Shown here piece after piece: positions 55,116 to 63,124 of a stretch of 64,000 bases of DNA (position 1 is its first letter; each line of letters starts with the position of its first letter). Below the pieces are notes generated by a model that saw only the letters and a list, made by a program, of their open reading frames with translations, had not been told where the DNA came from and searched no databases. The translations under genes and the position numbers were made by a program. The stretch is from Agrobacterium arsenijevicii (lineage in GTDB: Bacteria > Pseudomonadota > Alphaproteobacteria > Rhizobiales > Rhizobiaceae). The stretch is from assembly GCA_000949895.1 (NCBI GenBank), contig JWIT01000006.1, positions 124,001-188,000 of the forward strand. The letters run 5' to 3'.

Positions 55116-55499
55116 CTAAATGAGGGTGTGCCCTGCATTTTTCAGCAGAAGGAAAGCTTTTTCCAGATCGTTCGATTTCACAAGCAGGTGGTCGCCGTCG
55201 AAAGTCGAAACCACAAATATTCCGATCTCATTGGTCGACAGCGGCTCGATCACGGACAAGACGATGCCCGTTTCATCGAAGGCAAATGGACCCTGCAACT
55301 TCAAACAGGACCAACCGGTATCGGATCGCACATCCCCGGGGATACGATCCTCCCGGCAGACGACGGAAAGTTCGTCATCAGTCCGGGTGATGCTGACGAA
55401 ACCACCGCCATCGGCCCAGGCCGGAATGGCTTCAGAGGCGTGGAGCCGGGCCACCCCATATGCACCGTCAAGGACTTTCAACTTGATGCGAGGAGCCAT
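55116..55499 (-). CDS. ACT-domain protein
   Basis: A 127-residue protein with two ACT-like folds (COG3603 type). The first contains IKLKVLDGAYGVARLHASEA and FVSITRTDDELSVVCRED. The second, GWSCLKLQGPFAFDETGIVL followed by EIGIFVVSTFDGDHLLVKS, has the ACT-turn motif. Such small proteins bind amino acids and modulate partner enzymes, but none is coded next to it. AAGGTGA eight bases before the ATG supports the start, and a 21-codon extension upstream is rejected. It is convergent with the Lrp gene, so both amino-acid-sensing-type genes sit side by side. Confidence 0.82.
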   Translation of the reverse strand: MAPRIKLKVLDGAYGVARLHASEAIPAWADGGGFVSITRTDDELSVVCREDRIPGDVRSDTGWSCLKLQGPFAFDETGIVLSVIEPLSTNEIGIFVVSTFDGDHLLVKSNDLEKAFLLLKNAGHTLI

Positions 55500-55624
55500 C
55501 TCGAAATCACCTTTGCTGGAAAACCGCGACAAACGCGCGGCTGAATGCTCGCACCCGTACATCTAGCAACAAAAAGGGGGCTTCACAGCTCCCAATTCTC
55601 ACTCAACGATCGTGACCGCCTGGC

Positions 55625-57649
55625 TCAGAACTCCGTCCAATCCTGATCCTTGGCGGCAGGCGCTTCCTGATTGCCGCCGAAGGCGCGGGCGAGGCTCTGG
55701 CCAAGCGCACGGGCTGGCGAGGCGACCGGCCTTGCGGTTGCGGAGGCCGGTTTTACCGGCGCTTTTCTGACCGGCGCTGCGACGGGCGCAGGCTGGAAGG
55801 TCGGCTTAGCCGAGGACTGGCGGGGTGCAGAATATCCACCATTGCTGGCAACGGCGCCATGAACGCCGCCCACCCTGAACTGGCCGAGCAGGCTGTTGAG
55901 CGCTTCCGCCTCGCGGGCGAGCGAATGGCTGGCGGCGGTCTGCTGCTCCACCATCGCGGCATTCTGCTGCGTGCCGTGATCCATGGTGTTCACGGCCGTG
56001 TTGATTTCCTGCAGACCCGTCGCCTGTTCGCGGGCGGCGACGACGATGGCACTGACATGGGCGTTGATTTCTTCGACTTCCGCCACGATGAGTTCCAGCG
56101 CCTTGCCGGTCTCGTCGACGAGGTTGACGCCGTTTTCCACCTGCTGGCTGGAGGCGCCGATCAGCGTCTTGATTTCCTTGGCGGCATTGGCGGAACGCTG
56201 GGCGAGTTCGCGTACTTCCTGGGCAACGACGGCAAAACCCTTGCCCGCATCACCCGCACGCGCGGCTTCCACACCCGCGTTCAGCGCCAGAAGATTGGTC
56301 TGGAAAGCGATATCGTCGATGACACCGATGATGTTGCCGATCTCGCCCGAGGACTTTTCGATCTCGCGCATGGCGGCAACCGCCTTGCGCACCACGACGC
56401 CGGATTTTTCCGCACCGGTGCGGGCGCGCTGGACCAGATTGCCGGCATCCTCCGCACCCCTGGCGCTATCGCGCACGGTGGTGGTTACTTCTTCCAGAGC
56501 TGCGGCGGTTTCCTCGATGGAGGCGGCCTGCTGTTCGGTACGGCGCGACAGGTCGTCAGCGGCAGACAGCATTTCCGAAGCGCCGGCGTTGATTGCTGCC
56601 GCGTTCTCGCCAACCGCACGCATGGCATGCTGGAGCTTTTCGACGGCGCTGTTGAAATCGATACGGATGGGATCGATGTAGGAGGCGAACGGCGTTTCGA
56701 TACGGTAGGCGAGATCGCCTTCCGCCAGAGCCGAAAGACCCTTGCCAAGCTCGTCACGCGCAAGGGCGTTGGCGGCTTCGTCCTGCGCCTTCTCTTCCTC
56801 GTTGCGGCGGCGCTCGGTCTCGGTTGCTGAGCGCATGCGCTCGGTCTCGCCGGCAAGGCGGGACTTCTCCAGCCCGGCTTCCTTGAAGACGAGAACGGCC
56901 TTCGCCATCTTGCCGACTTCGTCCTTGCGGTCGAGGGCCGGAACTTCCGTGGTCATGTCGCCATCGGCAAGCCTGCTCATCGCCGCCGTCATGCCGACGA
57001 TCGGTGTGACGATGGAGCGCGACAGCGCCCAGATGAGAGCGCAGGCGAGAAGACCGGCGACAGCGCCGCCACCCAGAAGCGCGAGCTTGAGGTTGAGTGC
57101 GGCGGCATCCTGCTGCGCGGCGTAGCTTGCCGACAATCCGTTCAGCTGGTCCTTGATCTTGGCGGCGGAGGCGCGGAAGCCATCGAGCTGGCCCTTGGCC
57201 TGATTGCGGCCGATCTCGATGATTTCGAAAATCGGCGCTTCGGTCGTCTTGCGTGCGGCGATCTGCGGTTCCGCCAGTTCCTTGAAGAACACGGTGGCGG
57301 ATTTCTGCATATCGTCGATGGATTTCAGGATGTCCGGCTGGCCGACGGCGAGCGCGCGGGCTTCGTCAAGCTTCTTCAGCATCAGGTCGCGCTGGGCGAA
57401 AACATCATTGTAGGTGCTGTCGCTGCGAAACAACAGGAAGCCGCGCTGGTTGACGGCCTGTTCCAGCATCGCGGCTGTGGCACCATCCACCGCATGCATG
57501 ATGTTGTTGGCCCTGTTGTTCTGGACCGTGACATGCTCGCTCCCCAGCGTCTGCCAGAAGACCACCGCGGAGGCGAGCAGGCACACGCCCATCAAGACGC
57601 AGAAGGTGACAATGAGCTTAATGTTGATGGGGAAATTTTTCAGCGACAT
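55625..57649 (-). CDS. Methyl-accepting chemotaxis protein
   Basis: A 674-residue transmembrane chemoreceptor. Helix 1 is IKLIVTFCVLMGVCLLASAVVF, and a periplasmic helical domain of about 150 residues follows (CHASE3-like, QRGFLLFRSDSTYNDVFAQR). Helix 2 is GGGAVAGLLACALIWALSRS and leads to HAMP (PIVGMTAAMSRLADGDMTTE) and a second HAMP-like segment. The signalling hairpin has the tip DIAFQTNLLALNAGVEAARA. The last five residues, DWTEF, resemble the CheR/CheB-docking pentapeptide NWETF, so full methylation control is likely. A Pro/Ala-rich linker precedes it. A 20-codon extension upstream is rejected. The signal sensed is unknown. Confidence 0.93.
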   Translation of the reverse strand: MSLKNFPINIKLIVTFCVLMGVCLLASAVVFWQTLGSEHVTVQNNRANNIMHAVDGATAAMLEQAVNQRGFLLFRSDSTYNDVFAQRDLMLKKLDEARALAVGQPDILKSIDDMQKSATVFFKELAEPQIAARKTTEAPIFEIIEIGRNQAKGQLDGFRASAAKIKDQLNGLSASYAAQQDAAALNLKLALLGGGAVAGLLACALIWALSRSIVTPIVGMTAAMSRLADGDMTTEVPALDRKDEVGKMAKAVLVFKEAGLEKSRLAGETERMRSATETERRRNEEEKAQDEAANALARDELGKGLSALAEGDLAYRIETPFASYIDPIRIDFNSAVEKLQHAMRAVGENAAAINAGASEMLSAADDLSRRTEQQAASIEETAAALEEVTTTVRDSARGAEDAGNLVQRARTGAEKSGVVVRKAVAAMREIEKSSGEIGNIIGVIDDIAFQTNLLALNAGVEAARAGDAGKGFAVVAQEVRELAQRSANAAKEIKTLIGASSQQVENGVNLVDETGKALELIVAEVEEINAHVSAIVVAAREQATGLQEINTAVNTMDHGTQQNAAMVEQQTAASHSLAREAEALNSLLGQFRVGGVHGAVASNGGYSAPRQSSAKPTFQPAPVAAPVRKAPVKPASATARPVASPARALGQSLARAFGGNQEAPAAKDQDWTEF

Positions 57650-57926
57650 CGCAAACTCTCTCGGCGACCTGATGCCTCGGAGCAAGCGTCTGCGCTGCAA
57701 CGGTCGCAATTTTGGGAATGGGAGGAGATGCCGTCATGGCAGGTTCCGACTGGCCGCACGGGCCTTGCACACAAAGTGCAATACAAGCCTTTATATTGGA
57801 TTAATCGCATATGCTGTTTCACGGCCCTGAATGACCATCCGCTGCGGCAAAATGGCACCGTTGGAAAGCGGTGAGAACGATAAATCGCTTGCATCTGCGG
57901 GGTTTGACGGTCATTGACACGGGACC

Positions 57927-58679
57927 ATGTCCAAAACACCTGAAAATGAACGGCTTGACCAGCTTCTTGTTTCGCTCGGCCACTTCGCCAGCCGCTCGCG
58001 CGCGCGCGATGCGATTGCGCGCGGCACCGTGAGCGTCAACGGGAAAACCGCCACCAAGCCCAGCCAAACCGTCGCCGGAAACGTCAAGATCACTATTACC
58101 GATCCGGCGCAGGCCTATGTTTCCCGCGCTGCCCTCAAGCTCACCGCCGCACTCGATCATTTCGGGCTCGATCCGAAGGGCCACGAATGTCTCGACGTCG
58201 GTGCCTCCACCGGCGGCTTCACCGAGGTGCTGCTTCACCGTGGCGCGAAACACGTTGTCGCCATCGATGTCGGCCACGGGCAAATCCACCCACGGATCGA
58301 GAACAATCCGCGTGTCACCAGTCTGGAAGGACTGAATGCACGGTTTCTCACTGCGGACGATATCGATGACCGGGAGATCGGCTTCATCGTCTCCGACGTG
58401 TCCTTCATTTCCATAAAGCTCGCCCTTGCCCCGGCGCTCGACCTTGCCGCCTCCGGCGCGCTCGCGGTTCTGCTGGTCAAGCCGCAATTCGAGGCGGGCC
58501 GTGATGCCATCAGCAAGGCCGGTCTGTTGAAAGAGCCGGAAACGGCCCCCGCCGTTGCCGCCGAACTGGAGCGCTGGCTCGTTGAAGACATGGGCTGGAA
58601 GAGCCTTGGCCTCATTCCTTCACCTATTTCCGGCGGCGACGGCAATATCGAATTTCTTCTCGGAGGCGAAAAGCCATGA
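57927..58679 (+). CDS. tlyA: TlyA-family rRNA 2'-O-methyltransferase / hemolysin
   Basis: A 250-residue protein. The S4 RNA-binding domain comes first (RLDQLLVSLGHFASRSRARDAI, then VSVNGKTATKPSQTV), followed by an FtsJ-type SAM methyltransferase (ECLDVGASTGGFTEVLLHRGAK, where DVGASTGGFT is motif I). The catalytic K-D-K-E-like residues include the Lys in YVSRAALKL. In mycobacteria TlyA methylates 16S and 23S rRNA 2'-OH and is needed for capreomycin action; the older name is hemolysin A. Rhizobial members are assumed to act on rRNA. The ATG of the next gene overlaps its stop by four bases. In relatives it follows dxs, but here an interposed block separates them. Confidence 0.92.
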   Translation: MSKTPENERLDQLLVSLGHFASRSRARDAIARGTVSVNGKTATKPSQTVAGNVKITITDPAQAYVSRAALKLTAALDHFGLDPKGHECLDVGASTGGFTEVLLHRGAKHVVAIDVGHGQIHPRIENNPRVTSLEGLNARFLTADDIDDREIGFIVSDVSFISIKLALAPALDLAASGALAVLLVKPQFEAGRDAISKAGLLKEPETAPAVAAELERWLVEDMGWKSLGLIPSPISGGDGNIEFLLGGEKP

Positions 58680-59926
58680 CCACGCAGACCGTCAGCATCA
58701 AGAGCCTTGGCGCCCAGGGCGACGGCATTGCGCACTGTCCCGACGGCCCGGTCTATGTGCCCTTCGCCCTGCCCGGCGAAACGGTGGCCATTGCCAAGGT
58801 CAAGGATACCGGCACCATCATCTCGATTGCGGAAGCCTCCACGGACCGCCGCGAACCCGTCTGCCGCCACTTTGGCCCCGAGGGCGTTAACGGCACCTGT
58901 GGCGGCTGTTCGCTGCAGCATTTTGCCGACCAGCCCTACCACGCCTTCAAGCGGGAGCTGGTGGTTTCGGCGCTGAGATCGAAGGGTCTGACGCCACCGG
59001 TAGACGATCTCGTCATCTGTCGCCCCGGCGAGCGCCGCCGTGCGGTGTTTGCCGCCCGCAAGACGGAAAAGGGTCTGTTGCTCGGCTTCAACCAGGCGAA
59101 CAGCCATCACATCGTCGCCATCGAGGAATGTCCCGTCACCTCGCCCGGTATCGTCGCGCGGCTGGACGCCATCCGCGCCATCGGCCTTTCCCTTGCGTCG
59201 AACGCCGAGCCGTTCCGCATGACCGTTCTTGAGACGCTCTCGGGCCTCGACATTTCAGTCGAAGGCATCAAATCCGTTGGCGACAAACAACGACGCACAT
59301 TGACGGAAACGGTGCTTGCCATGCGCGGCATCGCCCGTGTCGCGCTATCCGGCGAAATCCTGATCGAACCACAAAAGCCGATCATCGAATTTGGTGGCAT
59401 TCCGGTCTCGCCGCCGGCCGGCGGTTTCACCCAGGCGACAAAACAGGCGGAAGACGCCATGGCGGAACTGGTGCTTGCCCATGTCGGCAAATCCAAACGC
59501 ATCGCCGATCTGTTCTGCGGTTCCGGCACGTTTGCGCTGCGGCTCGCGCGCATCGGCAGGGTGCATGCGGTGGAGGCGGAGGACAAGCCGCTGAAGGCGC
59601 TGGATTTCGCCGCCCGCAACACGCAGGGACTAAAGCCCGTCAGCATCGAGAAACGCGATCTCTTCCGCCGCCCGCTGATGACGAGCGAGATGAAGAATTT
59701 CGATGCCGTTGTGTTCGATCCGCCGCGCGCCGGTGCGGAAGTCCAATGCAAGGAGCTTGCCCGCAGCACGGTAAAGAAGATCGTCGCCGTCAGCTGTAAT
59801 CCGCTGACGCTTGCGCGTGACCTCGCCATTCTGGTGGAGGGCGGTTATCGCGTCACGCGCGTCACCCCGGTCGACCAGTTCCTCTGGTCGCCGCATGTGG
59901 AAGCCGTGGCAACGCTGGAGAAATAA
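58676..59926 (+). CDS. TrmA/RlmD-type 5-methyluridine RNA methyltransferase
   Basis: A 416-residue SAM-dependent RNA m5U methyltransferase. An N-terminal TRAM domain is TQTVSIKSLGAQGDGIAHCP. The iron-sulfur Cys cluster is in VCRHFGPEGVNGTCGGCSLQHF. The methyltransferase core has RIADLFCGSGTFALRLAR, and the catalytic Cys is in KKIVAVSCNPLTLARDL, preceded by FDPPRAGAEVQCKE. It may target 23S rRNA U747/U1939 or tRNA U54, and I cannot tell which by eye, so the symbol is blank. Its start overlaps the tlyA stop, so both RNA methyltransferases form one operon. The gene converges with a small secreted protein, stop to stop. Confidence 0.93.
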   Translation: MTTQTVSIKSLGAQGDGIAHCPDGPVYVPFALPGETVAIAKVKDTGTIISIAEASTDRREPVCRHFGPEGVNGTCGGCSLQHFADQPYHAFKRELVVSALRSKGLTPPVDDLVICRPGERRRAVFAARKTEKGLLLGFNQANSHHIVAIEECPVTSPGIVARLDAIRAIGLSLASNAEPFRMTVLETLSGLDISVEGIKSVGDKQRRTLTETVLAMRGIARVALSGEILIEPQKPIIEFGGIPVSPPAGGFTQATKQAEDAMAELVLAHVGKSKRIADLFCGSGTFALRLARIGRVHAVEAEDKPLKALDFAARNTQGLKPVSIEKRDLFRRPLMTSEMKNFDAVVFDPPRAGAEVQCKELARSTVKKIVAVSCNPLTLARDLAILVEGGYRVTRVTPVDQFLWSPHVEAVATLEK

Positions 59927-60247
59927 TCACCAGGCAGTATCGACCGTGCCGTTACCGACCACGCCCGAGCAACGGCAGGCGCCGCCAACGCGGCCCTGCT
60001 CGATGGGGCAGATATAGGGCCGGCGCCGATTGGAACTGTCCGGTGGCGTGATGACGCAAACGAAACGCGCGCGGCGCTGGCGCTCGCGGGAATTGCCGGA
60101 ATAGTAGTTCGGGCTATCGTCTTGCGTGGACTGCGCCAGAATGACGTTGTTGCCGGAACCGGCTGGCGGCAAGGGCGTGAGCGCCGCCGCCTCTGCAACA
60201 GTCGCGGCGGAGAGCAAGAGGGTCAGGGCGAAAACGAAGTGACGCAT
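59927..60247 (-). CDS. Small secreted four-Cys protein
   Basis: A 106-residue exported protein I do not recognise. Signal peptide is about 1-20 (FALTLLLSAATVAEAAAL). The mature protein is Gly/Asn/Pro-rich, then has four Cys: FVCVITPPD, RPYICPIEQG, and GACRCSG, likely forming two disulfides. It is small enough to be a periplasmic or secreted binding protein. No neighbouring gene gives a clue; it converges with the RNA methyltransferase gene. Exported status is clear from the leader, and the fold is unknown. Confidence 0.7.
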   Translation of the reverse strand: MRHFVFALTLLLSAATVAEAAALTPLPPAGSGNNVILAQSTQDDSPNYYSGNSRERQRRARFVCVITPPDSSNRRRPYICPIEQGRVGGACRCSGVVGNGTVDTAW

Positions 60248-60336
60248 GCGGGTGGCCTTCGGACAATGACGTTGCGTTATTTAACCCAAGCCATATTACC
60301 CGGTTCCTTAACCGCAAGGAATTCCTGCCGGAACGC

Positions 60337-61095
60337 TTAACGGTGCATAAATGCCTCGAAGGCGGCGCGCGCTTCAGCACTTTGCAATTGCGCTATGAAA
60401 TGGCGGGCTTCCTCGTCGATGCGGGCCAGCACGTCCTCCGGGTTGCCGCACACGAGATCGCGGGCGATCTTCAGTGCCTGCTGCGGCTTGGCGGCAAGCC
60501 GCGTGGCGAGCGCCAGCGTTTCGCTCTCGACATGTTCGGGGGCAACAACTTTCCAGATCATCCCGGCCTGCAACGCCTGTTCGGCGCTAAAACCTTCGCC
60601 CATGGCAAGCAGCGCAAAGGCACGTTGATGGCCGATGAGCCTCGGTGCAAGCAGGCTGGACGCGGCTTCCGGCACCAACGCCAGATCCACGAAGGGTGTC
60701 TTGAACAGGCTGCGATTGGAGGCGACGGTCAGATCGCAATGCAGGTTCAGCGTCGTGCCGATGCCGATGGCCAGCCCGTCAACGCCCGAAACCAGCGGTT
60801 TTTCGAAGGTCGCCAGCGCCTTCAGAAGATCGAGCACCGCAAGCTTTCCCTTTGCGCCCGACATGGCGAAGGCAAGGAAATCGGCCATGTCGTTGCCGGC
60901 GGAAAAGCAGCCTTCCGTGCCAAGAAAAGCGACAACACGAATATCCGGGTCCGCATTCGCGGCCTGCAACGCCTCAGCCATGCGCAGATACATCGCATCG
61001 GTGATGGCGTTTTTCTTTTCCGGCCGGTTGAAGCGGATGGTCAGAACGTCAGGCGCATGGCCGACCCGCTCGACGAGAATATGATCGTCCGACAT
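60337..61095 (-). CDS. Enoyl-CoA hydratase/isomerase
   Basis: A 252-residue crotonase-fold enzyme that hydrates enoyl-CoA in fatty- or organic-acid breakdown. The oxyanion-hole residues lie in CFSAGNDMADFLAF (GN-type) and in SGVDGLAIGIGTTLNLHCDL, and the acidic catalytic area is near FVDLALVPEAASS. GAGGAAA six bases before the ATG sets the start; the long open frame before it (79 codons) overlaps the acyl-CoA dehydrogenase. It begins 19 bases after that dehydrogenase, so the pair is one operon for beta-oxidation of an acyl-CoA, both probably under the control region before the dehydrogenase. The substrate chain length is unknown. Confidence 0.9.
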   Translation of the reverse strand: MSDDHILVERVGHAPDVLTIRFNRPEKKNAITDAMYLRMAEALQAANADPDIRVVAFLGTEGCFSAGNDMADFLAFAMSGAKGKLAVLDLLKALATFEKPLVSGVDGLAIGIGTTLNLHCDLTVASNRSLFKTPFVDLALVPEAASSLLAPRLIGHQRAFALLAMGEGFSAEQALQAGMIWKVVAPEHVESETLALATRLAAKPQQALKIARDLVCGNPEDVLARIDEEARHFIAQLQSAEARAAFEAFMHR

Positions 61096-61114
61096 AGCTA
61101 TTTCCTCAATCCAG

Positions 61115-62902
61115 TCAGGAAGCCAACACGGCGCGGGCAGCGACAAGGCTTGCCGCACCTGCAATGACACGGTCCTTGAGTGCTGCCGTTTCCGCCAGCA
61201 GGTTTTCCGCCGCAAACCGGCAAAGTGAGGCGCGTTGTCCGCCCCTGCCGTCATCCACGGAGGCCAATGCGCCCTTGGCAAGATAGGCGCCGGTGAGCGC
61301 CAGTCCGAAGAGACGCTGATAGGGCGTAGCACCGGCGAGAGCGGTTTCGGTCTCGCCGGATTTCAGGCGTTCCAGCAGCCAGTCGGTCGCCGCTTCCAGA
61401 TCGTTCAGGCTCGTCTCCAGATAACGGGCGGTCTCGCCGAGATCGGCGCGGTTCGAAGCGGCTGTCCGGGCGGCGATCTCGCGCAATTCGGCGATGAAAC
61501 CGCGCACCTGCGCGCCATCGGAAAGCGGCAGCTTGCGCACCACCAGATCGATGGCCTGAATACCGTTGGTGCCTTCGTAGATCGGCGCGATGCGAGCATC
61601 ACGCAGATAACGCGCGGCACCGGTTTCCTCGATGAAGCCCATGCCGCCATGCACTTGAATGCCCATGGAAGCGACATCGACACCGGCATCGGTGGAGAAG
61701 GATTTGGCGATAGGCGTCAAAAGTGCTGCGCGCTCCTGCCAATGGGCACGCTCGGTCGCGTCCTCCGTGGCATGCGCCATATCGATGGCGTGAGCACAGC
61801 TGAAGGAGATCGCTCGCGACCCCTGCGTCAGCGCCTTCATCGTCAGAAGCGTGCGGGCGATATCCGGATGCTCGATGATCGGGCTCATGCCGGAACCCTG
61901 CCAGCCGGGCGCCTTGCCCTGCGTGCGCTCTCTGGCGTATTCGATTGCCTTCTGGGTGGCCGCTTCGCAGATCGCCACGCCCTGCATGCCAACGGCAAGG
62001 CGGGCGTTGTTCATCATGGTGAACATGCAGGCGAGACCCTTGTTCTCCTCGCCGATCAGCCAACCCAGCGCACCCTTCTCTTCGCCGAATTTGCCGTCGC
62101 CGAAGATCATCGTGCAGGTGGGCGAACCGTGAATGCCGAGCTTGTGTTCCAGCGAATGGCAGAAGATATCGTTTCTGCTGCCCGGCGTACCGTCGTCGTT
62201 GGGGAGAAACTTCGGCACGAGGAACAGCGATATGCCGCGCGTACCCGCAGGCGCATCCGGCAGGCGGGCGAGAACGAGGTGGATGATATTGTCCGCCGCG
62301 TCATGTTCGCCCCAGGTAATGAAAATCTTCTGCCCGAAGATGCGATAAGTGCCGTCACCATTGCGCTCCGCACGGGCCTTCAGGACGCCAAGGTCCGATC
62401 CCGCATGCGGTTCGGTAAGGTTCATCGTGCCGGTCCATTCGCCGGACACGAGTTTCGGAAGATAGGTACGTTTCAGATCGTTGCTGCCGTGGGCGACTAG
62501 GGCTTCCACCGCGCCCATGGTGAGTGTCGGCGCCAGCGCAAAGGCCATGGAACCGGAATTCCACATTTCGAGTGCGGCGACATTCAGCATATGCGGCAGG
62601 TTCTGGCCGCCGAATTCCTCAGGCGCAGTCAGGCTGTTCCAGCCTGCTTCCGCCCAGCGCCGGTAAAGATCGGCCCAACCATCCGGCGTCGTGACCTTGC
62701 CATCGGCAATCCTTGCGCCCTGGCGGTCGCCGATATCGGCAAGCGGCGCGACCTGCTCGGTGGCGAAACGGCCGGCTTCCTGCAAGATTGCATCCACGAC
62801 ATCTTCACCGAGGTCTCCCAGAGCACCCCCGGACAACGCGTCTTGAAGACCCGCCACATATTTGAGTGTAAAGGCGATATCATCCACCGGCGCGGTATAC
62901 AT
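61115..62902 (-). CDS. Acyl-CoA dehydrogenase (long form)
   Basis: A 595-residue FAD enzyme that introduces a double bond into acyl-CoA. The family's long group has an extra C-terminal domain from about 470 on. Motifs: MNLTEPHAGSDLGVLKARAE (the FAD/substrate signature), FGQKIFITWGEHD, and QVHGGMGFIEETGAARYLRD, in which the Glu is the likely base. The first 40 residues (FTLKYVAGLQDALSGG) match acyl-CoA dehydrogenase N-terminal extensions of the long type. It is cytoplasmic, uses ETF as electron acceptor, and is followed by an enoyl-CoA hydratase. A 16-bp palindromic site lies 55 bases upstream. Confidence 0.93.
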   Translation of the reverse strand: MYTAPVDDIAFTLKYVAGLQDALSGGALGDLGEDVVDAILQEAGRFATEQVAPLADIGDRQGARIADGKVTTPDGWADLYRRWAEAGWNSLTAPEEFGGQNLPHMLNVAALEMWNSGSMAFALAPTLTMGAVEALVAHGSNDLKRTYLPKLVSGEWTGTMNLTEPHAGSDLGVLKARAERNGDGTYRIFGQKIFITWGEHDAADNIIHLVLARLPDAPAGTRGISLFLVPKFLPNDDGTPGSRNDIFCHSLEHKLGIHGSPTCTMIFGDGKFGEEKGALGWLIGEENKGLACMFTMMNNARLAVGMQGVAICEAATQKAIEYARERTQGKAPGWQGSGMSPIIEHPDIARTLLTMKALTQGSRAISFSCAHAIDMAHATEDATERAHWQERAALLTPIAKSFSTDAGVDVASMGIQVHGGMGFIEETGAARYLRDARIAPIYEGTNGIQAIDLVVRKLPLSDGAQVRGFIAELREIAARTAASNRADLGETARYLETSLNDLEAATDWLLERLKSGETETALAGATPYQRLFGLALTGAYLAKGALASVDDGRGGQRASLCRFAAENLLAETAALKDRVIAGAASLVAARAVLAS

Positions 62903-62956
62903 GCTGCCTCCTCCCGAAGCTTTTGCCTATCGTGCTGTTCTTCGGGCTAAATGATT

Positions 62957-62972
62957 TTTACGTAAACGTCAA
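62957..62972. promoter_or_regulatory. Operator-like ACGT palindrome before the acyl-CoA dehydrogenase
   Basis: TTTACGTAAACGTCAA: two ACGT half-sites with 6 of 8 symmetric positions. It resembles operators of LiuR-like (MerR-type) or fatty-acid degradation regulators as I remember them. It is 55 bases before the dehydrogenase ATG. A small hairpin, TCCCGC/GCGGGA (62982-63000), follows on the other side. Confidence 0.5.
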
Positions 62973-63124
62973 TTTGAAAATTCCCGCCATTTCCGCGGGA
63001 TTGTTATAAAACTGTCATATGAATTTGCTCAGCATGCGCTGAAAGGTGCTGTGCCACCGCTGCCGTTCCCGTCATGGGGCGACGGACGCCTCCCACTCCC
63101 TCCCCGCCGGTCAGGACTGCCACG

